Below are positions 43,424 to 53,444 of a DNA stretch of 64,000 nucleotides, piece by piece. Within the stretch, counting starts at the first letter, position 1. The number at the start of each line of letters is the position of its first letter. The position numbers were made by a program, and so were the translations under genes. The notes under the pieces are model-generated. The model did no database searches. It saw nothing but the letters and a program-made list of their open reading frames with translations, and had not been told where the DNA came from. This DNA is from Fimbriimonadales bacterium (GTDB lineage Bacteria; Armatimonadota; Fimbriimonadia; Fimbriimonadales; GBS-DC): contig BPGO01000010.1 of NCBI GenBank assembly GCA_026003075.1, forward strand, positions 1 to 64,000. The letters run 5' to 3'.

Positions 43424-44248
43424 CTATTCGCGTGCAGGAGGCGAATCCCTGCTAAGTAGCCCCCTCAGTTGCGACTCGTCGGGCTGCTGAAGCGCGTCGC
43501 TGATCGCATGCAGGCGCACAATGAGGGCGTCCAACCACGCGCGGGTCGCCTCGCTATTGAGCGCGAGCAGTTCTGCCCAAAGTTCGGGGTCGCTCTGCGC
43601 CACGCGTGTGGCGGAATGCCAACTGCCGCCGCCTTGCAGGTGTGTGGGGTTCTCCTCGCGTAATTTCGCAAGGCTAAACGCGATGCAGTGCGGCACAAAA
43701 CTGAGCAACGCGAACTCACGATCGTGCTGCGCAGCGTCCATCCGAACGGGAATCGCCCGCACCGCACGGATGAGATGTTCAACACGCTCAATCGCTTCGC
43801 TGTCCGTTTCAGGGGTGGGGGTGAGAACCCACTGCGCCCCTTGAAACAGGTCGGCGCGCGCCGCCATATAGCCGAGCCGCTCCGTGCCCGCAATCGGGTG
43901 CCCTCCAACGAAGCGAGATGGGTACGGCAAATACCGCCGCGCCCAGTCCAGCACAGCACATTTCACGCTGACCACATCGGTCATCACGGTTTCGGGATTC
44001 AAATGTGGTGCTAACCGCTGAAACATCGCGGGTACAGCGCGAGGCGGCGTTGCGATAACAATCAGGTCGGCGTCGGCGCAAGCCTCTAATGACTCGGCAG
44101 GCTGGTCAATCGCCCCCATCTCCAGCGCACCCTGCACCGCCTCAGCCTGAATATCGTAGCCGATAACCACAGATCCCTGCTCGGCATGTTGATACGCCAG
44201 CCCTGTCGACGCGCCGATCCCGCCCAAGCCAATAATGCTGATACGCAT
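43424..44248 (-). CDS. tyrA: Prephenate/arogenate dehydrogenase
   Basis: 274 residues. Rossmann start ISIIGLGGIGASTGLAYQ, then DLIVIATPPRAVPAMF, DVVSVK, FVGGHPIAGTERLGY and FVPHCIAFSLA, all TyrA hallmarks. It makes the tyrosine precursor. There is no fused chorismate mutase or ACT domain, so feedback control is not evident. Middle gene of the operon between lpxD and purC. Confidence 0.93.
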   Translation of the reverse strand: MRISIIGLGGIGASTGLAYQHAEQGSVVIGYDIQAEAVQGALEMGAIDQPAESLEACADADLIVIATPPRAVPAMFQRLAPHLNPETVMTDVVSVKCAVLDWARRYLPYPSRFVGGHPIAGTERLGYMAARADLFQGAQWVLTPTPETDSEAIERVEHLIRAVRAIPVRMDAAQHDREFALLSFVPHCIAFSLAKLREENPTHLQGGGSWHSATRVAQSDPELWAELLALNSEATRAWLDALIVRLHAISDALQQPDESQLRGLLSRDSPPARE

Positions 44249-44256
44249 AGAGTTTT

Positions 44257-45282
44257 CTATCGCTCGCGTGCCTTCTTCTCTAACTCGTCCACGCGCTTTG
44301 CCAACTCGGGCAATTTATACAAGTAAGCCAGTACCTGAAGCCACTCCCGATGGGGGATAGCGGGTGTGCCCCAATAGACGCCGTGGGAGGGCAGGTTCTT
44401 GGAGACCCCTCCCTGCGCACCCACCACCACCTGATCGCCGATATGCACATGATCTTTCACGCCCACCTGCCCTGCGAGGATCACATGGCGCCCCAGCGTG
44501 GAACTGCCCGCGATGCCCACCTGCGACACCAGCAGACAGTGTTCACCAATTTGCACATTATGTGCAATCTGCACGAGGTTATCGATTTTGGTGCCTTTGC
44601 CGATGCGCGTCTCGCCTGTGGTGGCGCGGTCAATCGTGGTGTTGCAGCCGATTTCCACATCGTCTTCAATCACCACGCGCCCAATCTGGGGGATTTTGTG
44701 GTGGATGCCGTCGTGTTGCACATAGCCGTAGCCGTCCCCGCCGATGACCGCACCGGGATGGATAATCACCCGCTTCCCCACCTGCACGCGGGGCATAATC
44801 GTCACATGCGGATACACGATGCTCTCATCGCCGATTTCAGTATCGTCTCCGATATAGCAGAAGGGGTAGACCTTGACGCGATGCCCGAGTTTCACGCGAT
44901 TGCCCAGCGTTACATAGGGCATCAGGCTCACCTCGTCGCCAAGTTCGCAATCGTCGCCCATGATGACTGTGGGATGCACGCCGGGCGCAGGCGTCTGAAA
45001 AGGGCTAAAGAGCGCGAGGATTTTCGCCCATGCGAGGCGCGGCACGGGGTGCAGCAGGAGCGACTTGCCCGAATCGGGTGGGAGGGGCAGGTTCGGTTTG
45101 GTGAGGATGGCCGCGGCGGGCGAGGCGAGCGCGTCATGCAAACGGCGAGCATCCTCCGCAAAGGTCAAGCCGCCTGCAGGAACCTCTTCAATCCCCCCAA
45201 CGGTCGCTATGCTTAGCTCAGGGTCGCCGCGCACTACGCCCTGCACCTGCTCCGCCAACTGCGCCAGTGTGTAGGTTGCCAT
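44257..45282 (-). CDS. lpxD: UDP-3-O-acylglucosamine N-acyltransferase
   Basis: 341 residues. N-terminal uridine-binding region, then left-handed beta-helix hexapeptide repeats ([36 protein letters not shown] with the catalytic His) and a C-terminal helix. It adds the second acyl chain in lipid A synthesis, so the cell has a lipopolysaccharide outer membrane. First gene of the operon; TATCAT is eight bases before the ATG with no Shine-Dalgarno. Confidence 0.95.
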   Translation of the reverse strand: MATYTLAQLAEQVQGVVRGDPELSIATVGGIEEVPAGGLTFAEDARRLHDALASPAAAILTKPNLPLPPDSGKSLLLHPVPRLAWAKILALFSPFQTPAPGVHPTVIMGDDCELGDEVSLMPYVTLGNRVKLGHRVKVYPFCYIGDDTEIGDESIVYPHVTIMPRVQVGKRVIIHPGAVIGGDGYGYVQHDGIHHKIPQIGRVVIEDDVEIGCNTTIDRATTGETRIGKGTKIDNLVQIAHNVQIGEHCLLVSQVGIAGSSTLGRHVILAGQVGVKDHVHIGDQVVVGAQGGVSKNLPSHGVYWGTPAIPHREWLQVLAYLYKLPELAKRVDELEKKARER

Positions 45283-45340
45283 CGTGATATATGATACCGT
45301 ACTCGCCTCTGCGTCGAGCCGCGCGGATTCCCCAGCCCTT

Positions 45341-46174
45341 TCAGTCCCCTGCCATTTCCCACAACTTCGCTAAGTCCTCCGCGAACCGCTTCTCGTCGGG
45401 CGTTTCGATCAGCATCGGCAGTCGGACAAAGCGCGGGTCGTTCAGAATCAGCCGAAACGCATTTGCGCCCAGTTCCCCCTCGCCGATATGCTCATGCCGA
45501 TCGACGCGCGAACCAAGTGGCTTTTTCGAGTCGTTCAGATGCCACACTTGCAAGCGCGAAAGCCCCACGAGACGATCAAACTCCTGCCAGACCGCTTCGT
45601 AGGTTTCAGCGGTACGCAGGTCGTAGCCCGCCGCGAAGAGATGGCACGAGTCGGCGCAAATCACGAGTCGCTCGTCGGGCAAAGCCTCCAGAATCTGCGC
45701 GAAATGCTCAAACCGATAACATAACGCGCTCCCCTGCCCTGCCATCGTCTCCATCGCGATGCACACCCCCTGCGGCATCTCCGCCAACAGCTGGCGCAAG
45801 TTTTCAATAAGCAGTTGCATCCCCGTCTCAAATTCAGGATGCGACCCCATATGCACGACGGCGTATCGGATGCCGAGCGCGGCGCAACGCCGGAGTTCGG
45901 CAAGATACGCCTCGTAGGACTTGCGCCGCGTTTCGGAATCAGGCGAAGCGAGGTTAATCAGATACGCCGCGTGCGACACAACGCACTCGATGCCCGTTTC
46001 GCGACGCGCTTGCAGGAACCGCTCAATCTGTTCTGCAGAGACGGGGTTGGGTTTCCACTGGCGCGGGCTGGCAGTGAAGAGTTGCACCGCCGTGCAGTTC
46101 AGTTGCTTCCCTTCGTAAAGCGCGTTTTGCAGTCCGCCTGCGGTGGAAGTATGCGCGCCAATCAGCCGTTGCAT
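45341..46174 (-). CDS. nfo: Deoxyribonuclease IV (AP endonuclease)
   Basis: 277 residues beginning [20 protein letters not shown]. Family signatures: [29 protein letters not shown] (usually ENTAGQG; Met replaces Asn here), [15 protein letters not shown] and [20 protein letters not shown] with zinc ligands. It cleaves abasic sites in base-excision repair. The longer frame to 46312 has no family sequence; the ATG at 46174 is the right start. Confidence 0.95.
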   Translation of the reverse strand: MQRLIGAHTSTAGGLQNALYEGKQLNCTAVQLFTASPRQWKPNPVSAEQIERFLQARRETGIECVVSHAAYLINLASPDSETRRKSYEAYLAELRRCAALGIRYAVVHMGSHPEFETGMQLLIENLRQLLAEMPQGVCIAMETMAGQGSALCYRFEHFAQILEALPDERLVICADSCHLFAAGYDLRTAETYEAVWQEFDRLVGLSRLQVWHLNDSKKPLGSRVDRHEHIGEGELGANAFRLILNDPRFVRLPMLIETPDEKRFAEDLAKLWEMAGD

Positions 46175-46197
46175 AGGTAGGTAGTTTCTACGCGGGA

Positions 46198-47721
46198 TTA
46201 GCCTTTTCCTGCAGAGCGGTCGGGCAGCACCTCGAACTTCAGGGTCAGCGTATCGCCGACATAGGTGGTTTTGGCAGCGCGGGCGATGAGCCACACACGC
46301 TCGGTGCGACACTGACGTGCCTGCTCCATCAACTGGAACAGGGTTTCGGGCGCAGTCTCCCCCACAGTGGGTAGGCTGCCGGCACGCTCCTGACGAGGGA
46401 GGATACCCGCCTCGATGGCACGTTCGCGCACCTCGGTCTGCAAAAAGGTCAGCACTTGCCCCAACGGATTGCGGTCAGGACGGCAATCGACCAGAACCCG
46501 TGCGATCTCCTCGCCTGCCTCAAACACTTTACGGTTGCGGAACAGGCGCAGTTCGATGGGCGCCGGTTCGCCTTGTGCGGTGTTCGTGAGCGCGACGGCG
46601 ATCACCACCACCGAGCCGCCTGAGGCGCGAATGTTCTGCTGGATGGCTTCCAGGCTTTCGCTCTCGGTGATTTCTGCCTGCTCGCCTGACGCAAGACGCA
46701 CGCGCTTTTCAGGGATGAACACGGCACGCGATTGCCCTGACGCAGGTGCGGCGCCTCGTTCACGAGCGGTCTTGTCCGCAAGGTTCAGGAGATCTAGCAG
46801 CGCTTGGCGCACCCGCACCTCGCTCCAGTTCGCGGGGATCATCAAGCGTCCCAGCTCTTCGCCAATCTGCACGGCGATGGGATTGAGACGAATGTTCGCC
46901 AGCTGCGCCAGTTCGCGGGCGGTGCGCTCCAGCTCATCGCGTTGACGGCGCAGCTCTGCATTACGCTCCAGAATCAGGGTGTTCTGCGTCTCCAGTTGCT
47001 CATTCTCACGGCTAAGCCGCTGGTTCTGCTCCGTTAATTCGCGATTCTGCGCCTGTAGCTGTCGGTTCTGCGAGTCGAGTTTCGCATTTTCGGAGGCGAG
47101 CGCTGCCCCCTGCTCAGCAAACTCATCGTTCTGTCGGCGCAGCTGCTCTTGCTGCTGTTGCAACGCAGCGATTTGGGCACGCACCGCTTCAATTTGCTGC
47201 TGGAGTTGCTGGCGTATCCGACGCGCTTGTGCCAGCTGCTGTTGCGCCGACTTGAGTTGGTCGCGGTTCTGGTGTAGCTCCCTTTGTGCCTGCGCCAGTT
47301 GCGCTTCCAACGCTTGCACCTGCTTCAGTCGTGCTTGGTATTCCGACTCGAGCTGTTTCAGCTCGTTGCCCAGCCGTGTCTGCTCGCTGTGCAACTGTTG
47401 ATTCACGCTTTGGAGTTCGGCGTTGCGTACTCGCAACTCCTTCAGGCGCACCTCGTTTTCGCGCAGATCCATTAAAATCCGATCGCCGCGAGTAATCCAT
47501 GCTCTGAACGACTCGTTCACCAGCGTCATACCGATTACAGTCAGGGCGACCGTGAGGCAGCCAGTGACGGTAGTAATCAGGGTAGCGGTGTGGCGCGGGC
47601 GGATGCCAAACAGGCTCAGTCGCTGCTTGCCCAGTCTCCTGCCGAGCCAGTCGCCGGCATACGCCAAAGCGCCCCCAAACAGCGTTAGGAGCGCAAAGAT
47701 GACGAGCATGGTCGCGGTCAT
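46198..47721 (-). CDS. DUF3084 membrane coiled-coil protein
   Basis: 507 residues. Two N-terminal transmembrane helices, with GDWLGRRLGKQRLSLFGIRP between them, a DUF3084 hallmark. A long coiled coil follows at about residues 80-280 (heptads rich in QLxxQNxxL) and a folded C-terminal domain (SGGSVVVIAVALTNTAQGEP). The function is unknown; the family is common in cyanobacteria and other diderms. TATAAT is ten bases before the ATG, so the transcript is leaderless. Confidence 0.88.
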   Translation of the reverse strand: MTATMLVIFALLTLFGGALAYAGDWLGRRLGKQRLSLFGIRPRHTATLITTVTGCLTVALTVIGMTLVNESFRAWITRGDRILMDLRENEVRLKELRVRNAELQSVNQQLHSEQTRLGNELKQLESEYQARLKQVQALEAQLAQAQRELHQNRDQLKSAQQQLAQARRIRQQLQQQIEAVRAQIAALQQQQEQLRRQNDEFAEQGAALASENAKLDSQNRQLQAQNRELTEQNQRLSRENEQLETQNTLILERNAELRRQRDELERTARELAQLANIRLNPIAVQIGEELGRLMIPANWSEVRVRQALLDLLNLADKTARERGAAPASGQSRAVFIPEKRVRLASGEQAEITESESLEAIQQNIRASGGSVVVIAVALTNTAQGEPAPIELRLFRNRKVFEAGEEIARVLVDCRPDRNPLGQVLTFLQTEVRERAIEAGILPRQERAGSLPTVGETAPETLFQLMEQARQCRTERVWLIARAAKTTYVGDTLTLKFEVLPDRSAGKG

Positions 47722-47731
47722 CGTCGGGAGA

Positions 47732-47737
47732 ATTATA
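47732..47737 (-). promoter_or_regulatory. -10 box of a leaderless promoter (DUF3084 gene)
   Basis: GGTATAAT on the minus strand, ten bases before the ATG, no Shine-Dalgarno. Confidence 0.7.
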
Positions 47738-47769
47738 CCTGTAGCCTACCGTCGCTATGCTAAAAGAGT

Positions 47770-48378
47770 TTATTTCTCTTCCAGCACACGATAGATGTCT
47801 TGCAACAGCCGCTGCACTTCCTCGCGGTTTACACCAGAGTAATAGCCCCGGATGCGCCCCTGACGGTCAATCAAGACCAGTTTATCGCTATGCACAATCT
47901 GGTGGGTCTCATCTCCGGGCTCCGCGCCCAGTTTGAAAGTTTCGCGCGAAAGGTTATACAGCACCTCGCGCTCGCCCGTGAGGAAATGCCACTTACCGCG
48001 CTGCGCGTTGTGCTTCTCCGCCCACTTTTTGAGTACATCCACAGTATCATTTTCGGGATCCACCGTGAACCCCACCAGAAGCACATCTGGATTTTTGGCG
48101 AACTCCGTCTGTACATCGATCGCGTTGCGGTTCATAATCGGGCAGATGCTGCGGCAAGTGGTGAAAAAGAAGTAAGCGACCCACACCTTGCCCTTCAGGT
48201 CATCACGCGTGATGGTCTCACCCCACTGGTTCGTGAGCTCAAATGAAGCGTTGACCTCGCCGAGTACAGGGAGCGACTCCGACTCTGCGAGCATGCTCTT
48301 TCGGGTGTAGAGCGCGAACGCAAACGCCGCAATCGCCAGCACGAGCAAGCCCCACGCGAAAAGCATCATCCCGCGCAT
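47770..48378 (-). CDS. SCO1/SenC copper chaperone for cytochrome oxidase
   Basis: 202 residues. N-terminal membrane anchor (LFAWGLLVLAIAAFAFAL), then a thioredoxin-like fold with the copper motif TTCRSICPIMNRN (CxxxCP) and the distant His in QIVHSDKLVLIDRQG. It delivers copper to the CuA site of subunit II. Last gene of ctaB-ctaE-sco; the gap to ctaE is nine bases. The missing CuA and haem subunits must be encoded elsewhere. Confidence 0.92.
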   Translation of the reverse strand: MRGMMLFAWGLLVLAIAAFAFALYTRKSMLAESESLPVLGEVNASFELTNQWGETITRDDLKGKVWVAYFFFTTCRSICPIMNRNAIDVQTEFAKNPDVLLVGFTVDPENDTVDVLKKWAEKHNAQRGKWHFLTGEREVLYNLSRETFKLGAEPGDETHQIVHSDKLVLIDRQGRIRGYYSGVNREEVQRLLQDIYRVLEEK

Positions 48379-48387
48379 ATCAACACC

Positions 48388-49026
48388 TCACTTGATGAGC
48401 ATCACGCCAAACAGGACTGCCCACAGTACGCCCAGAAAATGCCAGTAGATGGCGCCCAGTTCAACATAGTTCGGGTTGAGGAGGCGCCGCACATGCGCTT
48501 GGTACAGCAAGTATCCCACGAACAGCAGACCGCCCAGCAAGTGCAAGCCGTGCGCCGCACTGATGACATAGAACATCGCTGGGAAGAAATACACGGGCGC
48601 CCCCTGCAGTTGACGCGCAATCTCCCCCCAGCTCCCCAGCTGCAACGCCAAAAAGAGCGCGCCCAACATCAGTGTGAGCATCAAACCGCGCCAGACACCG
48701 ATCGGGTTCCCAGAACGCGCCGCGTTCAGAGCCCCCTGGCAGGGTATGCTGCTCAGCAAGATAATCGCCGTGCTAAACCAGCTGAGCTTGGGCAGTTGGA
48801 AAGTGAACTCTGGGTGGGCAGATACACGCAGCAGGTAGAGAACCGCCAACGCGCCAAACATCGTCGTGAGCGCGCCCAAAAAGATATACAGCCCCAAACG
48901 CGCCGCCTGAAACCGATCAAAGGGCGCATCCTCACCACCGCCCTCGTCGCCGCGATAGCGCGGGGGGAGATTCCCCTCGCCCACGCCACGACTATACACT
49001 TGTGAACGACTCTTGAGTTTTGCCAT
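48388..49026 (-). CDS. ctaE: Haem-copper oxidase subunit III
   Basis: 212 residues with five hydrophobic helices, the short bacterial form. Family segments: LGLYIFLGALTTMFGALAVL, SWGEIARQL, FFPAMFYVISAAHGLHLLGG and YWHFLGVLWAVLFGVML. Subunit III supports proton uptake stability of the oxidase. The N-terminal linker (residues about 13-35) is unusual low-complexity GEGNLPPRYRGDEGGG encoded by a palindrome-rich stretch. Preceded by ctaB (20-base gap). Confidence 0.88.
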   Translation of the reverse strand: MAKLKSRSQVYSRGVGEGNLPPRYRGDEGGGEDAPFDRFQAARLGLYIFLGALTTMFGALAVLYLLRVSAHPEFTFQLPKLSWFSTAIILLSSIPCQGALNAARSGNPIGVWRGLMLTLMLGALFLALQLGSWGEIARQLQGAPVYFFPAMFYVISAAHGLHLLGGLLFVGYLLYQAHVRRLLNPNYVELGAIYWHFLGVLWAVLFGVMLIK

Positions 49027-49046
49027 AAGTGCCTCCTGTCCCTACT

Positions 49047-49952
49047 TCACACGCTTAGGATCATCCATATCAACAGCAACGGTAGATACAATACAGAGCT
49101 CATCAACACGCCGCGCGCGCTTTGCGGTGCGTTGGGGTTCCTAACAAAGCGAACCGCTGAACGCACTACCCATAGCCCCAGCGTCGCTGCGCCCACCAAA
49201 TAGAACCCGCCTTGCGTGGTGAACGGTGCGAACATGAAACTGATTGCGACCATCGCCAGCGTGTACCAGAGCGCGAGTCGCGCCGTCGCTTCCGCAGTCG
49301 CGTCGGGATAGGGCAGCATATGAAAGCCTGCCTTCGCATACTCGTCGCGATAGAGCCACGCAATCGCCCAAAAGTGTGGGAACTGCCACACGAACTGTAG
49401 CGCGAACAGCAGCCATGCCTCGATGGAGAACCCACCTTGCGCCGCAATCCAGCCCGCCATCGGAGGAATGGCGCCGGGAATCGCGCCAATCGCTGTGCTA
49501 AAATGGGTACGCTGTTTGAGTGGCGTGTAGGCAAAGGCGTAAAGAAGGATGGAAACCGCCCCAAGAAACGCCACCGACAGGTTCACCCACAGCGCAAGAA
49601 TGAGTGTCCCCAGAACACCCCAGAGGGCGCCCATTAGCCACCCCTCTTGCGGGCTGATTCGTCTGGATGGGATGGGACGATGCGCTGTGCGGGGCATCAA
49701 AGCATCCTGACGCCACTCGTACGCTTGATTGAGCGCATTCGCCGCGGCAATCACCAACCACGAGCCGACGAGCGTCGCCGCCACCAGCCCTGCCCCAAGC
49801 GGCTGACCCCAACCCCCCAACACCAGCCCTGCCACCGTCGTGAGCCAAACCAGAATCGTCACGCGCGGCTTGCTAAGGAGCCAATACGCATGCAGTTTCA
49901 ACATCGCCGTCTCCGATACAGGCACGCTCGACGAGCGCAGGGCGGTTTTCAT
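49047..49952 (-). CDS. ctaB: Protohaem IX farnesyltransferase
   Basis: About 301 residues, UbiA prenyltransferase family. Asp-rich substrate site NALNQAYEWRQDALMPRTAH with the haem-O signature RPIPSRRISP, and nine hydrophobic helices. It converts haem B to haem O for the oxidase. TACAAT is eight bases before the ATG at 49952 (GTG at 49958 is an alternative). It begins a ctaB-ctaE-sco operon. Confidence 0.95.
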   Translation of the reverse strand: MKTALRSSSVPVSETAMLKLHAYWLLSKPRVTILVWLTTVAGLVLGGWGQPLGAGLVAATLVGSWLVIAAANALNQAYEWRQDALMPRTAHRPIPSRRISPQEGWLMGALWGVLGTLILALWVNLSVAFLGAVSILLYAFAYTPLKQRTHFSTAIGAIPGAIPPMAGWIAAQGGFSIEAWLLFALQFVWQFPHFWAIAWLYRDEYAKAGFHMLPYPDATAEATARLALWYTLAMVAISFMFAPFTTQGGFYLVGAATLGLWVVRSAVRFVRNPNAPQSARGVLMSSVLYLPLLLIWMILSV

Positions 49953-50050
49953 ACGCACTTATTGTACCCAACAGGGGGAGGACGCATGCAAGGGTTTGTG
50001 CTTTTTTTCACAAGCAAAAGAGGGAGGGTATACTATAATAGGAGGCTATA

Positions 50051-50446
50051 ATGACTCACCCGCACGATGACTCGCTGACAGCGGACGAGAAAGTCTGGGG
50101 GATGCTGGCGCACCTGCTGACGCTACTGGGGTATGTGGTGACTTTGGGACAGTATATCGCCCCGCTGGTCATTTACCTCGTCTACAAAGACCGCTCGAAG
50201 TTCGTGGCGTTTCACGCACTGCAGGCGCTGTTTTTCCAGCTACTGGTGCTGGCTGCTTCAATCGTACTCGTGATATTTGCTCTTGTCACGCTGGGGCTGG
50301 GACTGATTATCGTAATTCCCGCACTGATCGCGCTCACGATTGCCGTTTTGGTCTACACCATTTGGGCGGCGATTGAAGCAAACAAGGGCGCGTGGTTCGA
50401 ACTCCCAATAGCGGGTCGGTGGGCACGCTCGACGATGGGGCTATGA
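50051..50446 (+). CDS. DUF4870 membrane protein
   Basis: 131 residues. Family pattern: DEKVWGMLAHLLTLLGYV, PLVIYLVYKDRSKFVAFHAL, then two hydrophobic helices and a terminal AAIEANKG. Function unknown. TAGGAGG precedes the ATG and TATAAT is at about 50034-50039. Its last four bases overlap the glnE start (ATGA), so the two are coupled, an unusual partner for glnE. Confidence 0.88.
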   Translation: MTHPHDDSLTADEKVWGMLAHLLTLLGYVVTLGQYIAPLVIYLVYKDRSKFVAFHALQALFFQLLVLAASIVLVIFALVTLGLGLIIVIPALIALTIAVLVYTIWAAIEANKGAWFELPIAGRWARSTMGL

Positions 50447-53418
50447 TTGACGGCGCGTGGTTCGAACAGCCCGAGCGAGCGGATAGACTATGGCGTCGGT
50501 GGCGCGGCGAAGGACTTCAAGCAGAACTGTTCGACCGCTTCGCGCCGACCCTTGCTGCAGCCTTACAAAACGCGCCCGACCCCGACCGATTACTGCTCAA
50601 CATTGACCGCTGGTTCGAAACGCTGGGGTCAAAGCGTACCTATTATCATCTCTTCGCGGAGACGCCGCATGGGCTCACGCCCCTGCTCGCACTGCTGGCG
50701 CATTCACAATACATGGCAGACGCCTTGATACAAAATCCCGAGCTGAGTGAAATCGTGCTCGATTGGCGACTGCTCAAGCGTCCTCGTCCCCCCGCCGAGC
50801 TCCGCCGAGACCTGCAGCGGTTTCTCAAACCCTGTACAACTTTCTGGATGAAACTTGATCGATTGAGAGCGTTCAAGCAGCAGGAATTCCTGCGTCTGAC
50901 CGCGCTGGATGTATTGGGTGAAGCGTCGCTCCCTGAAATTGCGCGCGGGCTGTCCGACCTTGCCGATGTGTGTGTCGGCGCAGCACTGGAGGCTTGTCAT
51001 CAGGAACTCAGCGCCCAGACCGGCGTATCCGGCGAACATGGGCTGTGCGTCATTGGCATGGGGAAATGGGGCGGACGAGAACTGAACTATAGCTCGGATA
51101 TTGACCCTATCTTGCTTTGTGCCGACTCGTCTCCGTTGCAGGGCGTGCGGGAACCGATGCAGTATCTAACCAAACTTGCTGAGATGCTGGTCAAAGCTCT
51201 CTCCGAGCCGATGCGACGCGGTATCGTATTTCGAGTAGACCTTCGCCTGCGCCCCGAAGGACGGTTCGGACCGATCGTGCGCACGGTCAGCGCAGCGTTG
51301 CACTATTACGAAAACTGGGCGGAACTTTGGGAGCGTCAGGCGATGATTAAGGCACGGGTGTGCGCCGGCGACCCGCGCGTAGGTGAGCCGTTTCTGGAAC
51401 GAATATCCAACTGGGTCTACCGCCCTGCGCTGAGCGATACCGACTTCGCCCAGATTGTAGAGCAACGTGTCCGTATGGAAGCACAGACCCAATCACGCGG
51501 CGAGTACGAGACCGACATCAAAAACGGCTGGGGGGGCATCCGCGACATCGAGTTCCCTACCCAAGCGCTGCAGTTAATGCTTGGGGGCAAGCACCCGCGC
51601 CTGCGCACGCCCAACACGCTGGACGCGCTGAAACGCCTCAAGAACGCGCGGGTACTCCCAGCTCCTGAAGCCGACGCCTTGTGCGACGCCTACTGCTTCC
51701 TGCGCACCGTCGAACATCGCCTGCAACTGCAGTACGGTCATCAAACCCATACCCTGCCCAACGCGCCCCGTGAGCGCGAACGGTTCGCCAAACACATGGG
51801 CTACAGTGACCCTAAAGCGTTTGAGGAAGCGTTGCGCCGCCATCGAGAAGTCGCACGACGATACCGAGAGCGGGTCTTTCGCTCCTATGCTGCGCCCTCC
51901 GCACTCATAGCGTGGGAAAACAGCAATCCCCTCTCCTACCGCGTGGGCGAGACGGAAAGGGACATTGCAATGCCTCCTATCGAGGACGATTCTTCTTGGA
52001 AAACAGCCCTCAGCGAACTCGGTTTCTCAGACCCGCACCGTGCTTACCACATTCTGCGCACGAATCTCGTCGGCGACGAGTATGGCGCCCCGACGCCCGA
52101 CGCGAAACGCGCGTTCGAGGCTGTCTTGCCGGACCTGTTGATTGCTTGCGCTCGTACGCCCAACCCCGATCGCGCACTGGTCGGGTTGGAACGCCTCGCC
52201 GACGCCTTCCCCAATCGCGCCGCGTTGTATGCATCCTACGAAGAGTCGCCCGATGTGCTGATACGCCTGGCAGAATTAGCGCAATCGCCACCGCTCTGGA
52301 ACCGCCTACTGGCGCATCTGGAGCTGCTCGATATGCTGTTCGGCGAGGAAATCGTGGCGCAGGGCGCGAAAACGCGAGAGGAGCATCTTGATGCCCTGCG
52401 CAAACGCCTGCAAAATTGCCGTTCCTTCAACGCGCAGATGGCGAACCTGACCGCCTACGCACGACGCGAAGGGTTGCGCATCGGCGCACGCGACCTCTGG
52501 GGCGAGACGACGCCCGAACAGACGGCTCACGACCTAACCGCGCTGACCGAGACCCTGCTTAACTGCCTGTGGGACATCTGCGCGCCCGAAACTCCTCTTC
52601 TTATCGTGGGGTTCGGTAGCCTTGGCGCAGGTGATTTGGGCTTCGGCAGCGATTGGGATATCGCCTTCGTCGCCGCTGATGATACGGACATCCAAAAAGT
52701 ACAAGTTTTCGCCCAAAACTTTATCCACCTATGCCAGCAATTGACGGAACAGGGAGTATTTCGCCCGGTGGATACGCAACTGCGTCCCGAAGGCAAAGCG
52801 GGCGCGCTTGTGCGCACCCTGGCGGGCTGGCGTGAATATTACCAACAGAGCGCTGCGCCGTGGGAACGCCTTGCCGCCATGCGTGCGCGACCTCTGAATC
52901 CCGAATCACCCCTGACCGAACCGTTTTTGCAAATTCTGAACCAATTTCGGTACGGCGCTCCCCCCACGCAGGAAGATTTAGCCGAGATGCAACACCTCAT
53001 CCACCGCGCTCTCACCGAGCGTATCCCCTCCGCGTCGCTGCACAGCCATCTCAAACTCGGACGCGCTGGACAAGGAACAATCGAGTTTCTCGCGCACTGG
53101 TTAGTTGTGCAACACGCCTCGTTGTCGAATTATCCCCCATCGTTGGGAACACGCACCCAATTAGAGTGGCTATGGCGACAGGGGGTCATCGACCGCGCCG
53201 ATTATGAGGGGCTAAGCGAAGCATGGCGGTTCCTGTATCATCTCCGCAATCGGCTACATCTGCTGTTTGAACCCGCGCCTGAAACCCTTCCCGAAGACGA
53301 GCGCGCTGCCTCCGTCGCCCAGAGTCTAAACCTCAATAGCGCAGAGGAACTCCACGCTCTCCTCCGCGCCCATCAGCAGACGATTCGGAACCTTCAGCAA
53401 CGATTTTGGGGACGATGA
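50443..53418 (+). CDS. glnE: Glutamine synthetase adenylyltransferase/adenylyl-removing enzyme
   Basis: 991 residues. Two nucleotidyltransferase domains: the first with MGKWGGRELNYSSDIDPILL near residue 215, the second with GFGSLGAGDLGFGSDWDIAF near residue 735. Both keep their paired acidic residues, so removal and addition of AMP on glutamine synthetase should both work. Neither glnA nor glnB is adjacent. The start at 50443 is set by the ATGA overlap with the DUF4870 gene. Confidence 0.93.
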   Translation: MIDGAWFEQPERADRLWRRWRGEGLQAELFDRFAPTLAAALQNAPDPDRLLLNIDRWFETLGSKRTYYHLFAETPHGLTPLLALLAHSQYMADALIQNPELSEIVLDWRLLKRPRPPAELRRDLQRFLKPCTTFWMKLDRLRAFKQQEFLRLTALDVLGEASLPEIARGLSDLADVCVGAALEACHQELSAQTGVSGEHGLCVIGMGKWGGRELNYSSDIDPILLCADSSPLQGVREPMQYLTKLAEMLVKALSEPMRRGIVFRVDLRLRPEGRFGPIVRTVSAALHYYENWAELWERQAMIKARVCAGDPRVGEPFLERISNWVYRPALSDTDFAQIVEQRVRMEAQTQSRGEYETDIKNGWGGIRDIEFPTQALQLMLGGKHPRLRTPNTLDALKRLKNARVLPAPEADALCDAYCFLRTVEHRLQLQYGHQTHTLPNAPRERERFAKHMGYSDPKAFEEALRRHREVARRYRERVFRSYAAPSALIAWENSNPLSYRVGETERDIAMPPIEDDSSWKTALSELGFSDPHRAYHILRTNLVGDEYGAPTPDAKRAFEAVLPDLLIACARTPNPDRALVGLERLADAFPNRAALYASYEESPDVLIRLAELAQSPPLWNRLLAHLELLDMLFGEEIVAQGAKTREEHLDALRKRLQNCRSFNAQMANLTAYARREGLRIGARDLWGETTPEQTAHDLTALTETLLNCLWDICAPETPLLIVGFGSLGAGDLGFGSDWDIAFVAADDTDIQKVQVFAQNFIHLCQQLTEQGVFRPVDTQLRPEGKAGALVRTLAGWREYYQQSAAPWERLAAMRARPLNPESPLTEPFLQILNQFRYGAPPTQEDLAEMQHLIHRALTERIPSASLHSHLKLGRAGQGTIEFLAHWLVVQHASLSNYPPSLGTRTQLEWLWRQGVIDRADYEGLSEAWRFLYHLRNRLHLLFEPAPETLPEDERAASVAQSLNLNSAEELHALLRAHQQTIRNLQQRFWGR

Positions 53419-53444
53419 AGTTCTACGACACGACTTGCCTGCTA

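Noticed and set aside
46175..46312. Extension of nfo upstream of 46174
   Set aside because: No endonuclease IV homology and Arg/Cys-rich; the family starts at [10 protein letters not shown].
50394..50403. GGTTCGAAC as a tRNA T-arm
   Set aside because: No pairing arms around it; it is codons for Trp-Phe-Glu in DUF4870 and again in glnE.
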